DNA from: Osedax symbiont Rs1
Lineage (GTDB): Bacteria > Pseudomonadota > Gammaproteobacteria > Pseudomonadales > Balneatricaceae
Reading direction: 5' to 3'
Assembly (NCBI GenBank): GCA_000416275.1
Contig: ASZJ01000119.1
Coordinates: 1-64,000 of the forward strand
DNA length: 64,000 bases
In this document: one piece after another, positions 8,958 through 17,683 of the stretch
Layout of the letters: each line of letters begins with the position of its first letter
How positions within the stretch are numbered: the stretch's first letter is position 1
Position numbers and translations under genes: made by a program
Notes under the pieces: model-generated
Told to the model about the DNA's origin: nothing
What the model saw: only the letters and a program-made list of their open reading frames with translations
Databases searched by the model: none

Positions 8958-9096
8958 GAGACCTCTGCAGAACGTTGCGAGCGAAAGTAAGGCAAGGCAA
9001 AAACCGGCGAGATAGCGGAATTTACTGGTGTAAATGAGCATGTTGAGCCGGTTTTTAACGCTGTATTACCGAGCGCAGTAGTTATGCAGAGGTCTC
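8958..9096 (+). repeat. MITE-like element, copy B, with 5-bp target duplication
   Basis: 139 bp from GAGACCTCTGCAGAAC to GTTATGCAGAGGTCTC. It is flanked by AAAGG on both sides (8953-8957 and 9097-9101). It is the shortest full-ended copy: the block with GTGTGCCCCTC...GGGTATTAC and the CATACCCTCTGGG block are missing. The right-hand duplication lies at the likely Shine-Dalgarno site of zapE. Confidence 0.93.
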
Positions 9097-9116
9097 AAAG
9101 GAAAGTGAATAGTATA

Positions 9117-10232
9117 ATGTCAGTAGTTTTATCTCCTATGTTGCGTTACCAGCAAGACTTGGAACGTGATGATTTCTCTTATGATGCATCTCAAGAAATA
9201 GCCGTTAAACATCTGCAGCGTCTGTATGATGACTTAGTGCGAGATCAGGCGGCAGCGCCAAAGCTCGGGCTATTTGCTAAATTGTTCATTAAGACCGCAG
9301 TAAAAGTGCCGGTAAAAGGGCTGTACTTCTGGGGTGGTGTCGGGCGTGGCAAGACTTACTTGATGGATACTTTCTATGACAGTCTGCCGTTCGCCAATAA
9401 AAAACGCACCCACTTTCATCGCTTTATGCAAGGTGTGCATGCCGATTTAAGAGAGTTGGAAGGTCGGCAAGATCCGCTGGATGCGATTGCGAAAAAATAT
9501 GCGAGCGAGGCTTGTATTATTTGTTTTGATGAGTTTTTTGTCTCCGACATTACCGATGCGATGATCTTAGGTGGTTTGTTTGAACGCTTGTTTGCCGAGG
9601 GGGTTAGCTTGGTGGCAACTTCCAATATTATCCCGGATGGGCTGTATCTAAATGGTCTGCAGCGCGCGCGTTTTTTGCCGGCGATTGCGCTGCTGAAAGA
9701 GCACACTGAAGTGGTTAATGTTGACGGCGGTGTGGATTATAGGTTGAGACTGCTAGAGCAGGCGGAGCTGTATCACACGCCGCTAGATGCAAAGGCAGAT
9801 CTGAGCTTAAATACAAGTTTTGAAAGCTTGGCGCCGGATTTAGATGAGGTGGTTGAGTCGGAGTTGGTGGAAATCAACGGCCGTCAAATTCAATCGAGAC
9901 GCTGTTGTGAAGATGTGGTCTGGTTTGACTTTTCGGCAATTTGCCTGGGTGCTCGATCGCAAAACGACTATATAGAAATCGCCAAAATGTATCACGCAGT
10001 GTTGATCTCCAATGTGCCGCAAATGGGCCGTGAAAATGATGATGCGGCGCGGCGCTTTATTAACTTAGTCGACGAGTTTTACGACAGCGGAGTTAAGCTG
10101 ATTTTATCGGCGGCGGTGCCGATCTTTGATATCTATACCGAGGGCAAGTTGTCGTTTGAAATTGAGCGCACTAAAAGCCGCCTGTTGGAAATGCAATCCC
10201 ATGAATATCTGGCGAAAGAGCACAAGGCTTAG
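9117..10232 (+). CDS. zapE: Cell division protein ZapE (AFG1-like ATPase)
   Basis: A 371-aa AAA-type ATPase of the AFG1/ZapE family, which in E. coli associates with the Z-ring during division under stress. Walker A is GGVGRGKTYL (near residue 83), Walker B is IICFDEFFVSD (near 142), and the sensor segment is LVATSNIIPDGLY (near 164). ATG 9117 fits the family start (MSVVLSPMLRYQQDL); an upstream ATG at 9084 lies inside MITE copy B and would add 11 unrelated residues. The nearest purine-rich site is AAAGGAAAG at 9097-9105, created or duplicated by the MITE insertion. The gene precedes the rplM block, as in related genomes. Confidence 0.93.
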   Translation: MSVVLSPMLRYQQDLERDDFSYDASQEIAVKHLQRLYDDLVRDQAAAPKLGLFAKLFIKTAVKVPVKGLYFWGGVGRGKTYLMDTFYDSLPFANKKRTHFHRFMQGVHADLRELEGRQDPLDAIAKKYASEACIICFDEFFVSDITDAMILGGLFERLFAEGVSLVATSNIIPDGLYLNGLQRARFLPAIALLKEHTEVVNVDGGVDYRLRLLEQAELYHTPLDAKADLSLNTSFESLAPDLDEVVESELVEINGRQIQSRRCCEDVVWFDFSAICLGARSQNDYIEIAKMYHAVLISNVPQMGRENDDAARRFINLVDEFYDSGVKLILSAAVPIFDIYTEGKLSFEIERTKSRLLEMQSHEYLAKEHKA

Positions 10233-10551
10233 GGCTGAAAGAGTGGTTCGCGGTGCTTTATTTAGCGGGGCTCTGTGCGCAGCGCGAGTCTGACATGTTC
10301 AGAGGTTTCTTGAATTTTGGGCTGCGTTTTTGTCAGTGGGTAATTCTCTGTAATAACTGTAAGATATTTTCTGTTTATGTCTATCTATTGTGTTGTCTCT
10401 TATGTATTATTCGCGCTCCTCTATTTAAAGGGGTTCGATGTTATGTTCAACTCAGGTTGGGATAACGAATAATTATAAGTTAAACCGGTAGCAGGCAAGA
10501 CTAATTTAGTCAGATCTGTGAACTAGGTTTAAATAAGTAAGGCGAACAAAG
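10233..10551. other. Leader region of the rplM-rpsI operon
   Basis: 319 bases without a supported gene. It should hold the promoter and 5' leader of rplM. A TTGTCA at 10330 with a TAATAA 15 bases later is a weak promoter candidate. A 70-codon open frame here has no RBS and no recognisable content. The strong AAGGCGAAC before rplM is the RBS. Confidence 0.45.
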
Positions 10552-10980
10552 ATGAAAACTTTTGTTGCTAAGCCAGCCGAAATCAAACGCGACTGGTATG
10601 TAATAGATGCAGAGGGTAAAACCCTGGGTCGTATGGCTACTGAAATTGCCCGTCATTTACGCGGTAAGCATAAGCCAGAATTTACTCCACACGCAGATAC
10701 AGGCGATTACATTGTTGTAGTAAACGCTGAAAAAGTACATGTAACGGGTAATAAGCGTAAAGATAAAATTTACTACCGTCACACTGGTTATCCAGGCGGT
10801 CTTAAACAAGCTAACTTTGAAATCATGATTAATAACTTTCCAGAACGTGTTATTGAACTTGCAGTTAAAGGGATGCTTCCAAAAGGTCCACTAGGACGTG
10901 CTATGTATACTAAATTAAAAGTATATGCCGGTGCTGAACATCCACATGCGGCTCAGCAGCCACTAGAATTGAAAGTTTAA
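10552..10980 (+). CDS. rplM: 50S ribosomal protein L13
   Basis: A 142-aa protein, the exact family length, opening with [19 protein letters not shown] and containing [20 protein letters not shown] and [14 protein letters not shown] LKGM segments of L13 ([20 protein letters not shown] near residue 103). It is an early assembly protein of the large subunit. Thirteen bases separate it from rpsI, the usual L13-S9 operon. Codon use is biased toward U/A-ending codons compared with neighbours, as expected for a highly expressed gene. An AAGG-type RBS lies 7-10 bases upstream. Confidence 0.98.
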   Translation: MKTFVAKPAEIKRDWYVIDAEGKTLGRMATEIARHLRGKHKPEFTPHADTGDYIVVVNAEKVHVTGNKRKDKIYYRHTGYPGGLKQANFEIMINNFPERVIELAVKGMLPKGPLGRAMYTKLKVYAGAEHPHAAQQPLELKV

Positions 10981-10993
10981 GGGGAAGTAGATT

Positions 10994-11386
10994 ATGTCAG
11001 CTACTCAGTATTACGGTACAGGTCGTCGTAAAACGTCTACTGCTCGTGTATTTTTGCGTCCAGGTACAGGCACAATAACTATTAATGATCGTACAATCGA
11101 AGTTTACTTCGGTCGTGAGACAGCACGTATGATCGTTCGTCAGCCATTAGAGTTAACTTCTACGTTAGAGAAATTTGACGTGTTTGTTACTGTTAAAGGC
11201 GGCGGTGGTTTCGGTCAAGCTGGAGCGATTCGTCACGGCATCACTCGTGCTCTTATGGAGTATGATGAAACGTTGCGTCCAGAGCTTCGCAAAGCTGGAT
11301 TCGTTACACGTGACGCTCGTGAGGTTGAGCGTAAGAAGGTTGGTCTACGCAAAGCGCGTAAACGTCCTCAGTTCTCTAAGCGTTAA
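10994..11386 (+). CDS. rpsI: 30S ribosomal protein S9
   Basis: A 130-aa protein with the S9 hallmarks: [19 protein letters not shown] at the N-terminus, a [19 protein letters not shown] core, and the C-terminal [11 protein letters not shown] tail that reaches the P-site tRNA. Length equals that of E. coli S9. It is second in the rplM-rpsI operon, with GGGGAAG as RBS, and is followed by a likely terminator. Confidence 0.98.
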   Translation: MSATQYYGTGRRKTSTARVFLRPGTGTITINDRTIEVYFGRETARMIVRQPLELTSTLEKFDVFVTVKGGGGFGQAGAIRHGITRALMEYDETLRPELRKAGFVTRDAREVERKKVGLRKARKRPQFSKR

Positions 11387-11391
11387 TCGAA

Positions 11392-11460
11392 CGCTGCTTT
11401 TTTGCAGCTTTCAAAAAAGAAACGTTCGCAGCCCTTGCAGGTTACGGGCGTTTTTTTTTA
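11392..11460 (+). terminator. Putative terminator region after rpsI
   Basis: Two hairpins follow the stop. The first is GCTGC-TTTTTT-GCAGC at 11393-11408. The second is a GCCC...GGGC stem (about 11430-11450) running straight into a T8-9 tract near 11451-11459. Confidence 0.65.
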
Positions 11461-11551
11461 CCTGAAAATTGCCCAGTAGCAACCGCTTAATGACAATATC
11501 TTGATATAGAACGCATTTCTTTTTAATACTGAGCTATACTGTCATTTAACC

Positions 11552-11580
11552 TTGATAAAAGAGTGGATATTCTTTAACAT
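11552..11580 (+). promoter_or_regulatory. Candidate sigma70 promoter for petABC
   Basis: TTGATA at 11552-11557 and TAACAT at 11575-11580 are separated by 17 bases, about 100 bases upstream of petA and after the rpsI terminator. Consensus match only. Confidence 0.4.
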
Positions 11581-11679
11581 TTGCTCTAATTAAAATACTG
11601 TTTTTATTTGGTAAAATACTGTGCAGTTATTCAATGCTTGCTTAGACAAGCACTATAGCTGATAGAGGGAGAGATCTTG

Positions 11680-12294
11680 ATGAGCGAGATTACGATGACC
11701 GACAACGGCGTGAATGTTCGCCGGCGGCGTCTTTTAATAGGTGCAACCTCTGCGATGGGTGCAGTGGGGGCAGCTGGTTTGGCTGTGCCATTTTTAGGGT
11801 CGTGGAATCCAAGTGCTAAAGCGCGGGCGGCAGGCGCCCCAGCTAAGGCCGATATAAGTAAGCTTGAAGATGGTCAGCAAATGATTGTTGAGTGGCGAGG
11901 TAAGCCGGTTTGGGTGGTGAAGCGTAGTGCCGAGATGCTTAAATCGCTTGAAACACTCGATGACCGGTTGTCTGACCCGAATTCAGAGTTGCTTCAGCAA
12001 CCAGAATACATACCGCATACCCCGGCGCGTTCAGTGCGTGAAGATGTTGCGGTAATCGTTGGGATTTGCACGCATCTTGGGTGTTCTCCTAGCTATAAGC
12101 CCGAGGTTGGTCCGCAGCCATTTGATGAGCAGTGGATCGGTGGCTTCTTTTGTCCTTGCCACGGTTCTCGTTTTGATTTGTCTGGTCGTGTTTTTTCAGG
12201 TTCTCCCGCACCTAAAAATTTAGTGATACCACCGCATTATTACGAAAGTGATGAGATTTTGGTGATCGGTTTAAATCCTGAGGAGAAATCATAA
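11680..12294 (+). CDS. petA: Ubiquinol-cytochrome c reductase, Rieske iron-sulfur subunit
   Basis: A 204-aa Rieske protein of the cytochrome bc1 complex, which passes electrons from ubiquinol to cytochrome c1. The cluster-binding boxes CTHLGC (near residue 130) and CPCHGSRFD (near 160) are intact. A twin-arginine-type N-terminus ([15 protein letters not shown]) precedes the membrane anchor, consistent with Tat insertion. ATG 11680 has AGAGGGAGAG just upstream; the preceding TTG would add one residue. The stop overlaps the petB start by one base (TAATG), so the three bc1 genes form a tight operon. Confidence 0.96.
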   Translation: MSEITMTDNGVNVRRRRLLIGATSAMGAVGAAGLAVPFLGSWNPSAKARAAGAPAKADISKLEDGQQMIVEWRGKPVWVVKRSAEMLKSLETLDDRLSDPNSELLQQPEYIPHTPARSVREDVAVIVGICTHLGCSPSYKPEVGPQPFDEQWIGGFFCPCHGSRFDLSGRVFSGSPAPKNLVIPPHYYESDEILVIGLNPEEKS

Positions 12295-13541
12295 TGGCTG
12301 GCTATAGAAACAAAGGTAATCCAGGCGTTATGGGCTGGATTGATGATCGTTTCCCCGCTACAGCGATGTGGGAAGATCATTTATCAAAGTATTATGCGCC
12401 AAAAAACTTCAACTTCTGGTATTTCTTTGGCTCGCTGGCGATGTTGGTGTTAGTCAATCAAATTTTAACTGGCATCTGGTTAACCATGAGTTATACGCCA
12501 ACTAACGAAGGGGCTTTTGCATCGGTAGAATATATTATGCGAGATGTCGACTACGGTTGGCTGATACGCTACATGCATTCAACGGGTGCCTCTGCGTTTT
12601 TCTTTGTGGTCTACATGCATATGTTTCGCGGCATGTTGTACGGCTCGTACCGCAACCCGCGTGAATTGGTGTGGATTTTCGGTATGGTTATCTATGTCGC
12701 ACTGATGGCTGAAGCTTTCATGGGGTACTTGCTACCATGGGGTCAAATGTCTTATTGGGGTGCTGCGGTAATCGTTTCGTTATTTGAAGCGGTTCCTTTT
12801 GTCGGTCCTGATCTAGCGCAGTGGATCCGAGGTGATTACCTTATTTCAGGTGCAACTCTGACTCGTTTCTTTGCGCTGCACGTGGTTGCGTTGCCGATTG
12901 TTCTGCTGGCGTTGGTGGTGTTGCATATCATTGCACTGCACGAGGTGGGGTCAAACAACCCCGACGGCATCGAAATCAAGGACAAAACCGACGAAAATGG
13001 TGTGCCTCTAGACGGTATTCCCTTCCATCCTTACTACAGTGTCAAAGATATTGTCGGTGTAGTGGTCTTTCTGTTTGTGTTTTGTGCAATTGTGTTCTTC
13101 TTCCCTGAGGGCGGCGGATACTTTATTGAAGCGCCAAACTACGAACCTGCAAACCCATTGAAAACACCTCCGCATATAGCGCCAGTGTGGTACTTCACGC
13201 CGTTTTATGCCATGTTGCGGGCGATTCCGCCAATCGCGGCATCCCAGTTCCCAGGGGTTGTGGTAATGGGCGCGGCTATCGCTATATTGTTTGTCTTGCC
13301 TTGGTTGGATAGAAGTCCGGTTAAGTCCATTCGCTACAAAGGTTGGGCGAGTAAAATAGGAATTGTGGTGTTTGCTGTCTGTTTCTGTATTCTCGGTTAT
13401 TTGGGTGTGGTTGGATCTACGCCGATGCGCACCATAGTGGCTCAAGTGTGTACTGCAATTTATTTTGCATACTTCTTCGGTATGCCGTTCTTTACTAGAA
13501 TGGAAAAGACCAAACCGGTACCAGATAGGGTGACAGGCTAA
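12294..13541 (+). CDS. petB: Cytochrome b of the bc1 complex
   Basis: A 415-aa polytopic membrane protein carrying both b hemes and the quinol sites. Heme-ligand histidines are visible in WLIRYMHSTGASAFFFVVYM plus HMFRG, and in FFALHVVALPIVLLALVVLH plus IIALHE. A PPHIAPVWYFTPFYAMLRAI segment gives the Qo-site region equivalent to PEWY (here PVWY). It is the fused long form rather than split b6/subunit IV. It overlaps petA and petC by one base each (TAATG junctions). Length is typical of proteobacteria. Confidence 0.97.
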   Translation: MAGYRNKGNPGVMGWIDDRFPATAMWEDHLSKYYAPKNFNFWYFFGSLAMLVLVNQILTGIWLTMSYTPTNEGAFASVEYIMRDVDYGWLIRYMHSTGASAFFFVVYMHMFRGMLYGSYRNPRELVWIFGMVIYVALMAEAFMGYLLPWGQMSYWGAAVIVSLFEAVPFVGPDLAQWIRGDYLISGATLTRFFALHVVALPIVLLALVVLHIIALHEVGSNNPDGIEIKDKTDENGVPLDGIPFHPYYSVKDIVGVVVFLFVFCAIVFFFPEGGGYFIEAPNYEPANPLKTPPHIAPVWYFTPFYAMLRAIPPIAASQFPGVVVMGAAIAILFVLPWLDRSPVKSIRYKGWASKIGIVVFAVCFCILGYLGVVGSTPMRTIVAQVCTAIYFAYFFGMPFFTRMEKTKPVPDRVTG

Positions 13542-14305
13542 TGAAAAAATATATCATTGCATTGACTATCTTGCTTCTTCCGGTCTTGGCGCACGCGTCA
13601 GCTGGTGGAGTGCATCTTGATAAAATCGAAACTGATTTTAATAATAAGTCATCATTGCAGCGCGGCATGAAAACCTATGTGAATAATTGCTTAGGTTGTC
13701 ACTCTCTGCAGTATCAGCGCTATATGCGTACTGCTGAAGATATCGGTGTCTCGCCAGAATTGATGAAAGAGTATTTGATTTTTAGTGAGCAAAAAGTTGG
13801 AGAGCACATTACTAACAATATGCCCAAAGAAGATGCGGCTGGTTGGTTTGGTACGGCGCCCCCTGATTTGACGCTTGAAACTAAGCTTAAAGGCCCTGAC
13901 TGGGTTTATACTTATCTGCGTAGTTTTTATCAGGATGAAAGCCGCCCTTGGGGGGTTAATAACACCGTATTTAAAGATGTCGGTATGCCTAATGTCTTAG
14001 GCTATTTGCAGGGACAGCAGCTATTGCATTGTTCCGCTCATGAGCTGGCAGAAAACGAGACTAAAATTGATACTTTAACCGGTGTTGAAATTGGTGGTTG
14101 TTATAGCTTGGTTGAAGGTAGTGGCGAGCAGACTGGAAAAGAGTTTGATCGTACCATTTATGATCTAGTTAACTTCATGTCGTATATTGGGGCGCCGCAT
14201 ACAGTGCAGTCACAATCTATGGGTGTTAACGTGCTGATCTTTTTGTTTATCTTCTTCTTCTTTGCCTATGCGCTGAAAAAAGAATACTGGCGAGATATCC
14301 ATTAA
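13541..14305 (+). CDS. petC: Cytochrome c1 of the bc1 complex
   Basis: A 254-aa periplasmic cytochrome c1 with a cleavable signal peptide (MKKYIIALTILLLPVLAHASA). The heme-binding motif CLGCH is near residue 49, with a likely axial Met in the DVGMPNVLG region (near 148), and there is a C-terminal membrane anchor (NVLIFLFIFFFFAYALKKEY). It hands electrons from the Rieske centre to soluble or membrane cytochromes c. It is the last gene of petABC. A TACCAGAAA...TTTCTGGTA stem-loop follows at 14308-14332, without a T tract. Confidence 0.97.
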   Translation: MKKYIIALTILLLPVLAHASAGGVHLDKIETDFNNKSSLQRGMKTYVNNCLGCHSLQYQRYMRTAEDIGVSPELMKEYLIFSEQKVGEHITNNMPKEDAAGWFGTAPPDLTLETKLKGPDWVYTYLRSFYQDESRPWGVNNTVFKDVGMPNVLGYLQGQQLLHCSAHELAENETKIDTLTGVEIGGCYSLVEGSGEQTGKEFDRTIYDLVNFMSYIGAPHTVQSQSMGVNVLIFLFIFFFFAYALKKEYWRDIH

Positions 14306-14417
14306 TTGCAATACCAGAAAAGCTAGCTTTCTGGTACAATGTTCGACTTTATATAAGCGCTGTCCATAAGGGCCGCGCTTATTTCGTTTTTAGCTAAATT
14401 CTAATGAGGGAACTTCG

Positions 14418-15050
14418 ATGGGAGTTGTGACTAAACGTTCTTCCATGACCTTTTATTCTGATGGGTCAGATCACTACAGCCACCGCGTACGTATAGTGCT
14501 TGCGGAAAAAAGTGTTGCAGTAGAAATAAACGATTGCGATGCGGATAGTATTCCTGAAGATTTAGCTTCGCTTAACCCATACAACACCCTGCCAACATTG
14601 GTAGATCGTGAGCTAGTGTTGTATGAGCCAAATGTGATGATGGAGTATCTGGACGAGCGTTTCCCGCATCCGCCGTTGCTGCCAGTTTATCCGGTAGCAA
14701 GAGCGGAAAGTCGCTTGTATATGCATCGTATCCAAAAAGACTGGTGTGTATTGGTTGATCAGATTCAAAGCGGAAAATTATCTGTTGATGAGTTAGAGAC
14801 GACCCGCAAGCAGTTAAGGGATAGTCTTGTTACTATATCGCCAATTTTCGCTGAGAAAGACTTCTTCATGAATGAAGAGTTTACTTTGGTTGATTGCTGT
14901 ATTGCGCCGATCCTTTGGCGTCTTCCCTCGCTGGGGATTGAGTTGCCAGAAGAGCAGTGTGAAGATATATTGAAATACATGGATAGATTATTCGAAAGAG
15001 AGGCTTTCCAGGAAGCGCTTTCTGAATTTGAGCGTGAATTGCGCTATTAA
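14418..15050 (+). CDS. sspA: Stringent starvation protein A
   Basis: A 210-aa protein with the glutathione-S-transferase fold that binds RNA polymerase and alters promoter choice in stationary phase and acid stress. The close match includes SHRVRIVLAEKSVAVEI and the conserved surface patch PHPPLLPVYPVARAESRLYM followed by HRIQKDW. It lies between petC and sspB as in Pseudomonas. The RBS GAGGGAA lies 7 bases before the ATG. A strong hairpin terminator follows, so sspB may be read partly from its own promoter. Confidence 0.95.
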   Translation: MGVVTKRSSMTFYSDGSDHYSHRVRIVLAEKSVAVEINDCDADSIPEDLASLNPYNTLPTLVDRELVLYEPNVMMEYLDERFPHPPLLPVYPVARAESRLYMHRIQKDWCVLVDQIQSGKLSVDELETTRKQLRDSLVTISPIFAEKDFFMNEEFTLVDCCIAPILWRLPSLGIELPEEQCEDILKYMDRLFEREAFQEALSEFERELRY

Positions 15051-15110
15051 TACTATCCTGACTAAAGTTCTAGATTGTTCTGAGCTATAGTTAAAAGGTT
15101 ATAAAATTAC

Positions 15111-15138
15111 AAGGGATGTTTATAGCATCCCTTTTTTA
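15111..15138 (+). terminator. Rho-independent terminator after sspA
   Basis: AAGGGATG-TTTATAG-CATCCCTT followed by T's; an 8-bp perfect stem. Confidence 0.85.
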
Positions 15139-15292
15139 ATGGTAAAAATTGTGCTGCTATTCACTGAATGTGAGCTTGGGAAATTCTAAGGGCTTGCTCG
15201 GCATGACGGTGGTTATCAGGCTGTTCGTGCTCCGGGTAAATGAAAGTTGCCTGTGCTGTGCTAGCAGTCTTTAAAGTATTAAGGTGAAAATT

Positions 15293-15691
15293 GTGAATCC
15301 AAGTAGGTCTTATTTATTGCGCGCCCTGTATGAGTGGTTGGTAGATAACCAATGCACGCCTCATATTGTGGTCGACACTACCATAAAAGGGGTGATGGTG
15401 CCGGTTCAGTTTGTTTCAGACGGGCAGATTGTGCTTAATATTAACAGTACTGCTGTGCAAGATTTGTTGCTTAGTGAAGATGCGGTTAGCTTTAATGCGC
15501 GCTTTGGTGGTGTACCGATGAATGTGTATGTGCCGATGGTCGCGGTCGTTGCCATATACGCTAAAGAAAGTGGTATGGGGATGGGGTTTGGCATGGAGCC
15601 GGGGGTTGAGTTTTTTGACAATCCTGAAGTGCCACCGAACGATCCAGCGCCGAGCAAGCCGAGTAGGCCTAAGTTACAAGTTGTGAAGTAG
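15293..15691 (+). CDS. sspB: ClpXP protease specificity-enhancing factor SspB
   Basis: A 132-aa adaptor that delivers ssrA-tagged proteins to ClpXP. The N-terminal substrate-binding domain is recognisable (SYLLRALYEWLVDNQCTPHI, VLNIN, VSFNARFGG), with MVAVVAIYAKESGMGMGF next. The flexible tail ends in RPKLQVVK, the ClpX-binding module (compare LRVVK in E. coli). The tail linker is short. GTG 15293 has AAGG 8 bases upstream; GTG 15284 is an alternative adding three residues. MITE copy C sits 7 bases after the stop codon. Confidence 0.94.
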   Translation: MNPSRSYLLRALYEWLVDNQCTPHIVVDTTIKGVMVPVQFVSDGQIVLNINSTAVQDLLLSEDAVSFNARFGGVPMNVYVPMVAVVAIYAKESGMGMGFGMEPGVEFFDNPEVPPNDPAPSKPSRPKLQVVK

Positions 15692-15698
15692 TTATTGA

Positions 15699-15901
15699 GA
15701 GGCCTCTGCATAACTTACCCAAAGGGTATGATAACTAGGTTCGGTAATGCGGCGTTAAAAACCGGCTCAATATGCTCATTTACATCTGTAACACCGATAA
15801 AGAGGGGCATACTATACCCAAAGTGAGGGGCACAATGACTCCGCTATCTCGCCGGTTTTCGCTTTGTCTTGCCTTCACTCGCAACGTTATGCAGAGGTCT
15901 C
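15699..15901 (-). repeat. MITE-like element, copy C (reverse orientation), with 5-bp target duplication
   Basis: 203 bp from GAGGCCTCTGCATAAC to GTTATGCAGAGGTCTC. It is flanked by ATTGA on both sides (15694-15698 and 15902-15906). The internal sequence is the reverse complement of copies A, B and D. It separates sspB from the terminator at 15914-15936. Confidence 0.94.
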
Positions 15902-15913
15902 ATTGAATAAAAG

Positions 15914-15936
15914 AAGGTCTTTTAAGACCTTTTTTT
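15914..15936. terminator. Bidirectional terminator between sspB and dolP
   Basis: AAGGTCTT-TT-AAGACCTT followed by T's. It probably served sspB (plus strand) before the MITE inserted and also ends the dolP operon on the minus strand. Confidence 0.85.
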
Positions 15937-15955
15937 ATGCCGTAAAAACTGGTTG

Positions 15956-16528
15956 TTAATCTATATATTCAAAGACTTTAACGATTTTTCTGACGCCGGT
16001 GATCGATACTATTTCATCGACAGCGGCTTGTGCTTCATCTCTAGTGACTAATCCCATTAAGAATACAGTGCTGTCTTCGGTGATTATTTTAATTCTGAGT
16101 CCTTTGGCGTTAGCGGATAATAGAAGTTTGCCTTTGGCAACAGCGGTTAAGCCTAGGTCGTGAGTACGGATTATTAATGAGGTTGGGCCGGCAACTTCAA
16201 GTTCATTGTGTACGCGTTTCACCTTTCTTGCCGATCTTGCAATATCAGCGGCATCAAATTTAGCTTCTTCTGAAGGTGCTTGGCCGACCAGTAAAACATT
16301 CTCGTTAAAGCTCACTACATTGATATGTGATCTTTGCACGCCTTGACTGCCCTTGGTGAAGTTGAACAAGATTTTTGTTTCTATTATCTCATCCTCTACC
16401 ATGGTACCGGCACTTCTCAGTCCTGGGCTTGAGGTAATTGGCTGGTCTGCTGTCTGTCCTACTAGCGATGCACAGCCTGTGGCTAGAGTGGCAAACATAA
16501 TTAAAGAGGCTAGTTTAAGATTGGGCAT
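15956..16528 (-). CDS. dolP: Outer-membrane lipoprotein with two BON domains (DolP/YraP)
   Basis: A 190-aa lipoprotein with a signal peptide and lipobox (ATLATGC, Cys about residue 19) and two BON domains (about residues 45-115 and 120-190). DolP binds anionic phospholipid at the division site, supports outer-membrane integrity and links envelope state to amidase activation. The motif VLLVGQAPSEEAK in BON1 and VFLMGLVTRDEAQAAVDEI in BON2 are typical. The gene overlaps the diaA stop by one base. It follows diaA as in E. coli yraP. Confidence 0.92.
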   Translation of the reverse strand: MPNLKLASLIMFATLATGCASLVGQTADQPITSSPGLRSAGTMVEDEIIETKILFNFTKGSQGVQRSHINVVSFNENVLLVGQAPSEEAKFDAADIARSARKVKRVHNELEVAGPTSLIIRTHDLGLTAVAKGKLLLSANAKGLRIKIITEDSTVFLMGLVTRDEAQAAVDEIVSITGVRKIVKVFEYID

Positions 16529-17118
16529 TATTGGGCTCCAAATAGTTGGTAGTCGATTAAATCACACAGGCAATGTAGTACTAAAAGCTGGGTGTTGTGG
16601 ATTAAAATATTGTCATTAGAGGGGATGCAGATTTCGACCTCATCTGGTCGTAAAAGTGCCGTAACATCGCCGCCGTCACCGCCATTAAGCAGTATTACAA
16701 TCATTTCACGGTCATGGGCTGCCTGTATCGCCTGTACTAAGCTGCTGGATTTTCCGTGGGTGGTTGCCATTAGTAGCACGTCCCCAGGCTGGCCGAAAGC
16801 GCTGATTTGTTTTGAGTATATGTCGCTGAAATTGATATCTTCAATAATAGCGGTGATGACTGTCCCTTCAGTGCCGAGGCACATCGCCGGTAAGCCTGGG
16901 CGCTCAGTGCGAAAACGGCTTAGTAGCAAAGTGCAAAAGTGTTGTGCTAGAGCCGCTGAGGCACCGTTACCGACACAAAGTATCTTTTTGTCAGAGGTTA
17001 GGCTGTGTAATAAAATTTCACTGGCATGGGCGATAAGCGGAGTGTATTGCTCAATAGTGTGTGCATTGATGTCCATTGCATTATGGAATTGGTGTACGAT
17101 GCGATCTTCAAGTTCCAT
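16528..17118 (-). CDS. diaA: DnaA initiator-associating protein DiaA (SIS domain)
   Basis: A 196-aa SIS-domain protein, the same length as E. coli DiaA. DiaA forms tetramers that bind several DnaA molecules and help ordered assembly at oriC. The SIS core is visible as KILCVGNGASAALAQHF (near residue 44) and LLMATTHGKSSSLVQAIQ (near 111). The annotated start is ATG 17118 with AGGAAG 6 bases upstream; a TTG immediately before it would add one residue. GmhA is a close paralogue, but the synteny (lpoA-yraN-diaA-dolP) favours DiaA. Confidence 0.92.
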   Translation of the reverse strand: MELEDRIVHQFHNAMDINAHTIEQYTPLIAHASEILLHSLTSDKKILCVGNGASAALAQHFCTLLLSRFRTERPGLPAMCLGTEGTVITAIIEDINFSDIYSKQISAFGQPGDVLLMATTHGKSSSLVQAIQAAHDREMIVILLNGGDGGDVTALLRPDEVEICIPSNDNILIHNTQLLVLHCLCDLIDYQLFGAQ

Positions 17119-17128
17119 CAATTACTTC

Positions 17129-17482
17129 CTAAAGTCTGAATGCGTCTTTATACCACACCGGTTGGCATTGTGCAGTGTTAGATTCAAATGCGAGCACATC
17201 AAAGCGACAGAAATGCTGGTTGTACTTTGCATGGCGCATAAGAAAGTGTTTCGCGGTGGTGATAATCTTTTGTTGTTTTTTCGGCGTGACAGAATCGGCA
17301 GCGCCGCCAAATTTGCTGTTAGAGCGTTGTCTTACTTCTATAAAGACTAAGGTTTCATGGTCGAGCATGATTAAATCAATTTCGCCAAAGCGGCAGCTAT
17401 AATTATTTTCTAGCAAAATTAACTGTTGTCGGATTAGCCATTCAAGAGCGGCGTTTTCCGCTTGTTTGCCTTTATTGTTCAT
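17129..17482 (-). CDS. yraN: YraN family (UPF0102) nuclease-fold protein
   Basis: A 117-aa protein of the UPF0102 family with a restriction-endonuclease-like fold. Conserved parts are GKQAENAALEWLI at the start, NYSCRFGEIDLIMLD and LVFIEVRQRSNSKFGGA, giving the E...D...ExR-type active-site pattern. Biochemical function is not established. ATG 17482 starts at the family N-terminus; ATG 17536 would add an 18-residue hydrophobic leader, unusual for the family, although no clear RBS precedes either. It lies 10 bases from diaA. Confidence 0.88.
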   Translation of the reverse strand: MNNKGKQAENAALEWLIRQQLILLENNYSCRFGEIDLIMLDHETLVFIEVRQRSNSKFGGAADSVTPKKQQKIITTAKHFLMRHAKYNQHFCRFDVLAFESNTAQCQPVWYKDAFRL

Positions 17483-17683
17483 AAAATTGGCCAGTGCTAA
17501 TATTGTCAAATAGAGAAGTAGGTGCGGGAAACGCATCAGGTATAAAAGCTCTTCTCTAGCTAGTTGTCGATTGCGCCGCTATTTTTGTTGTTCTAAATGA
17601 GTGTTAGGCTAAAAAAATTGGGCTGTGGTAGCGGCGCCGAGTATTATTTCAGCGCCTGTATGCTTGTGTTGTACCGTTAAAAT

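Noticed and set aside
10253..10465. 70-codon plus-strand open frame before rplM
   Set aside because: No RBS, no recognisable motif, and it lies in the expected leader of the ribosomal protein operon.
14308..14332. Stem-loop after petC as a terminator
   Set aside because: The TACCAGAAA/TTTCTGGTA stem is clear but no T tract follows; function is left open.
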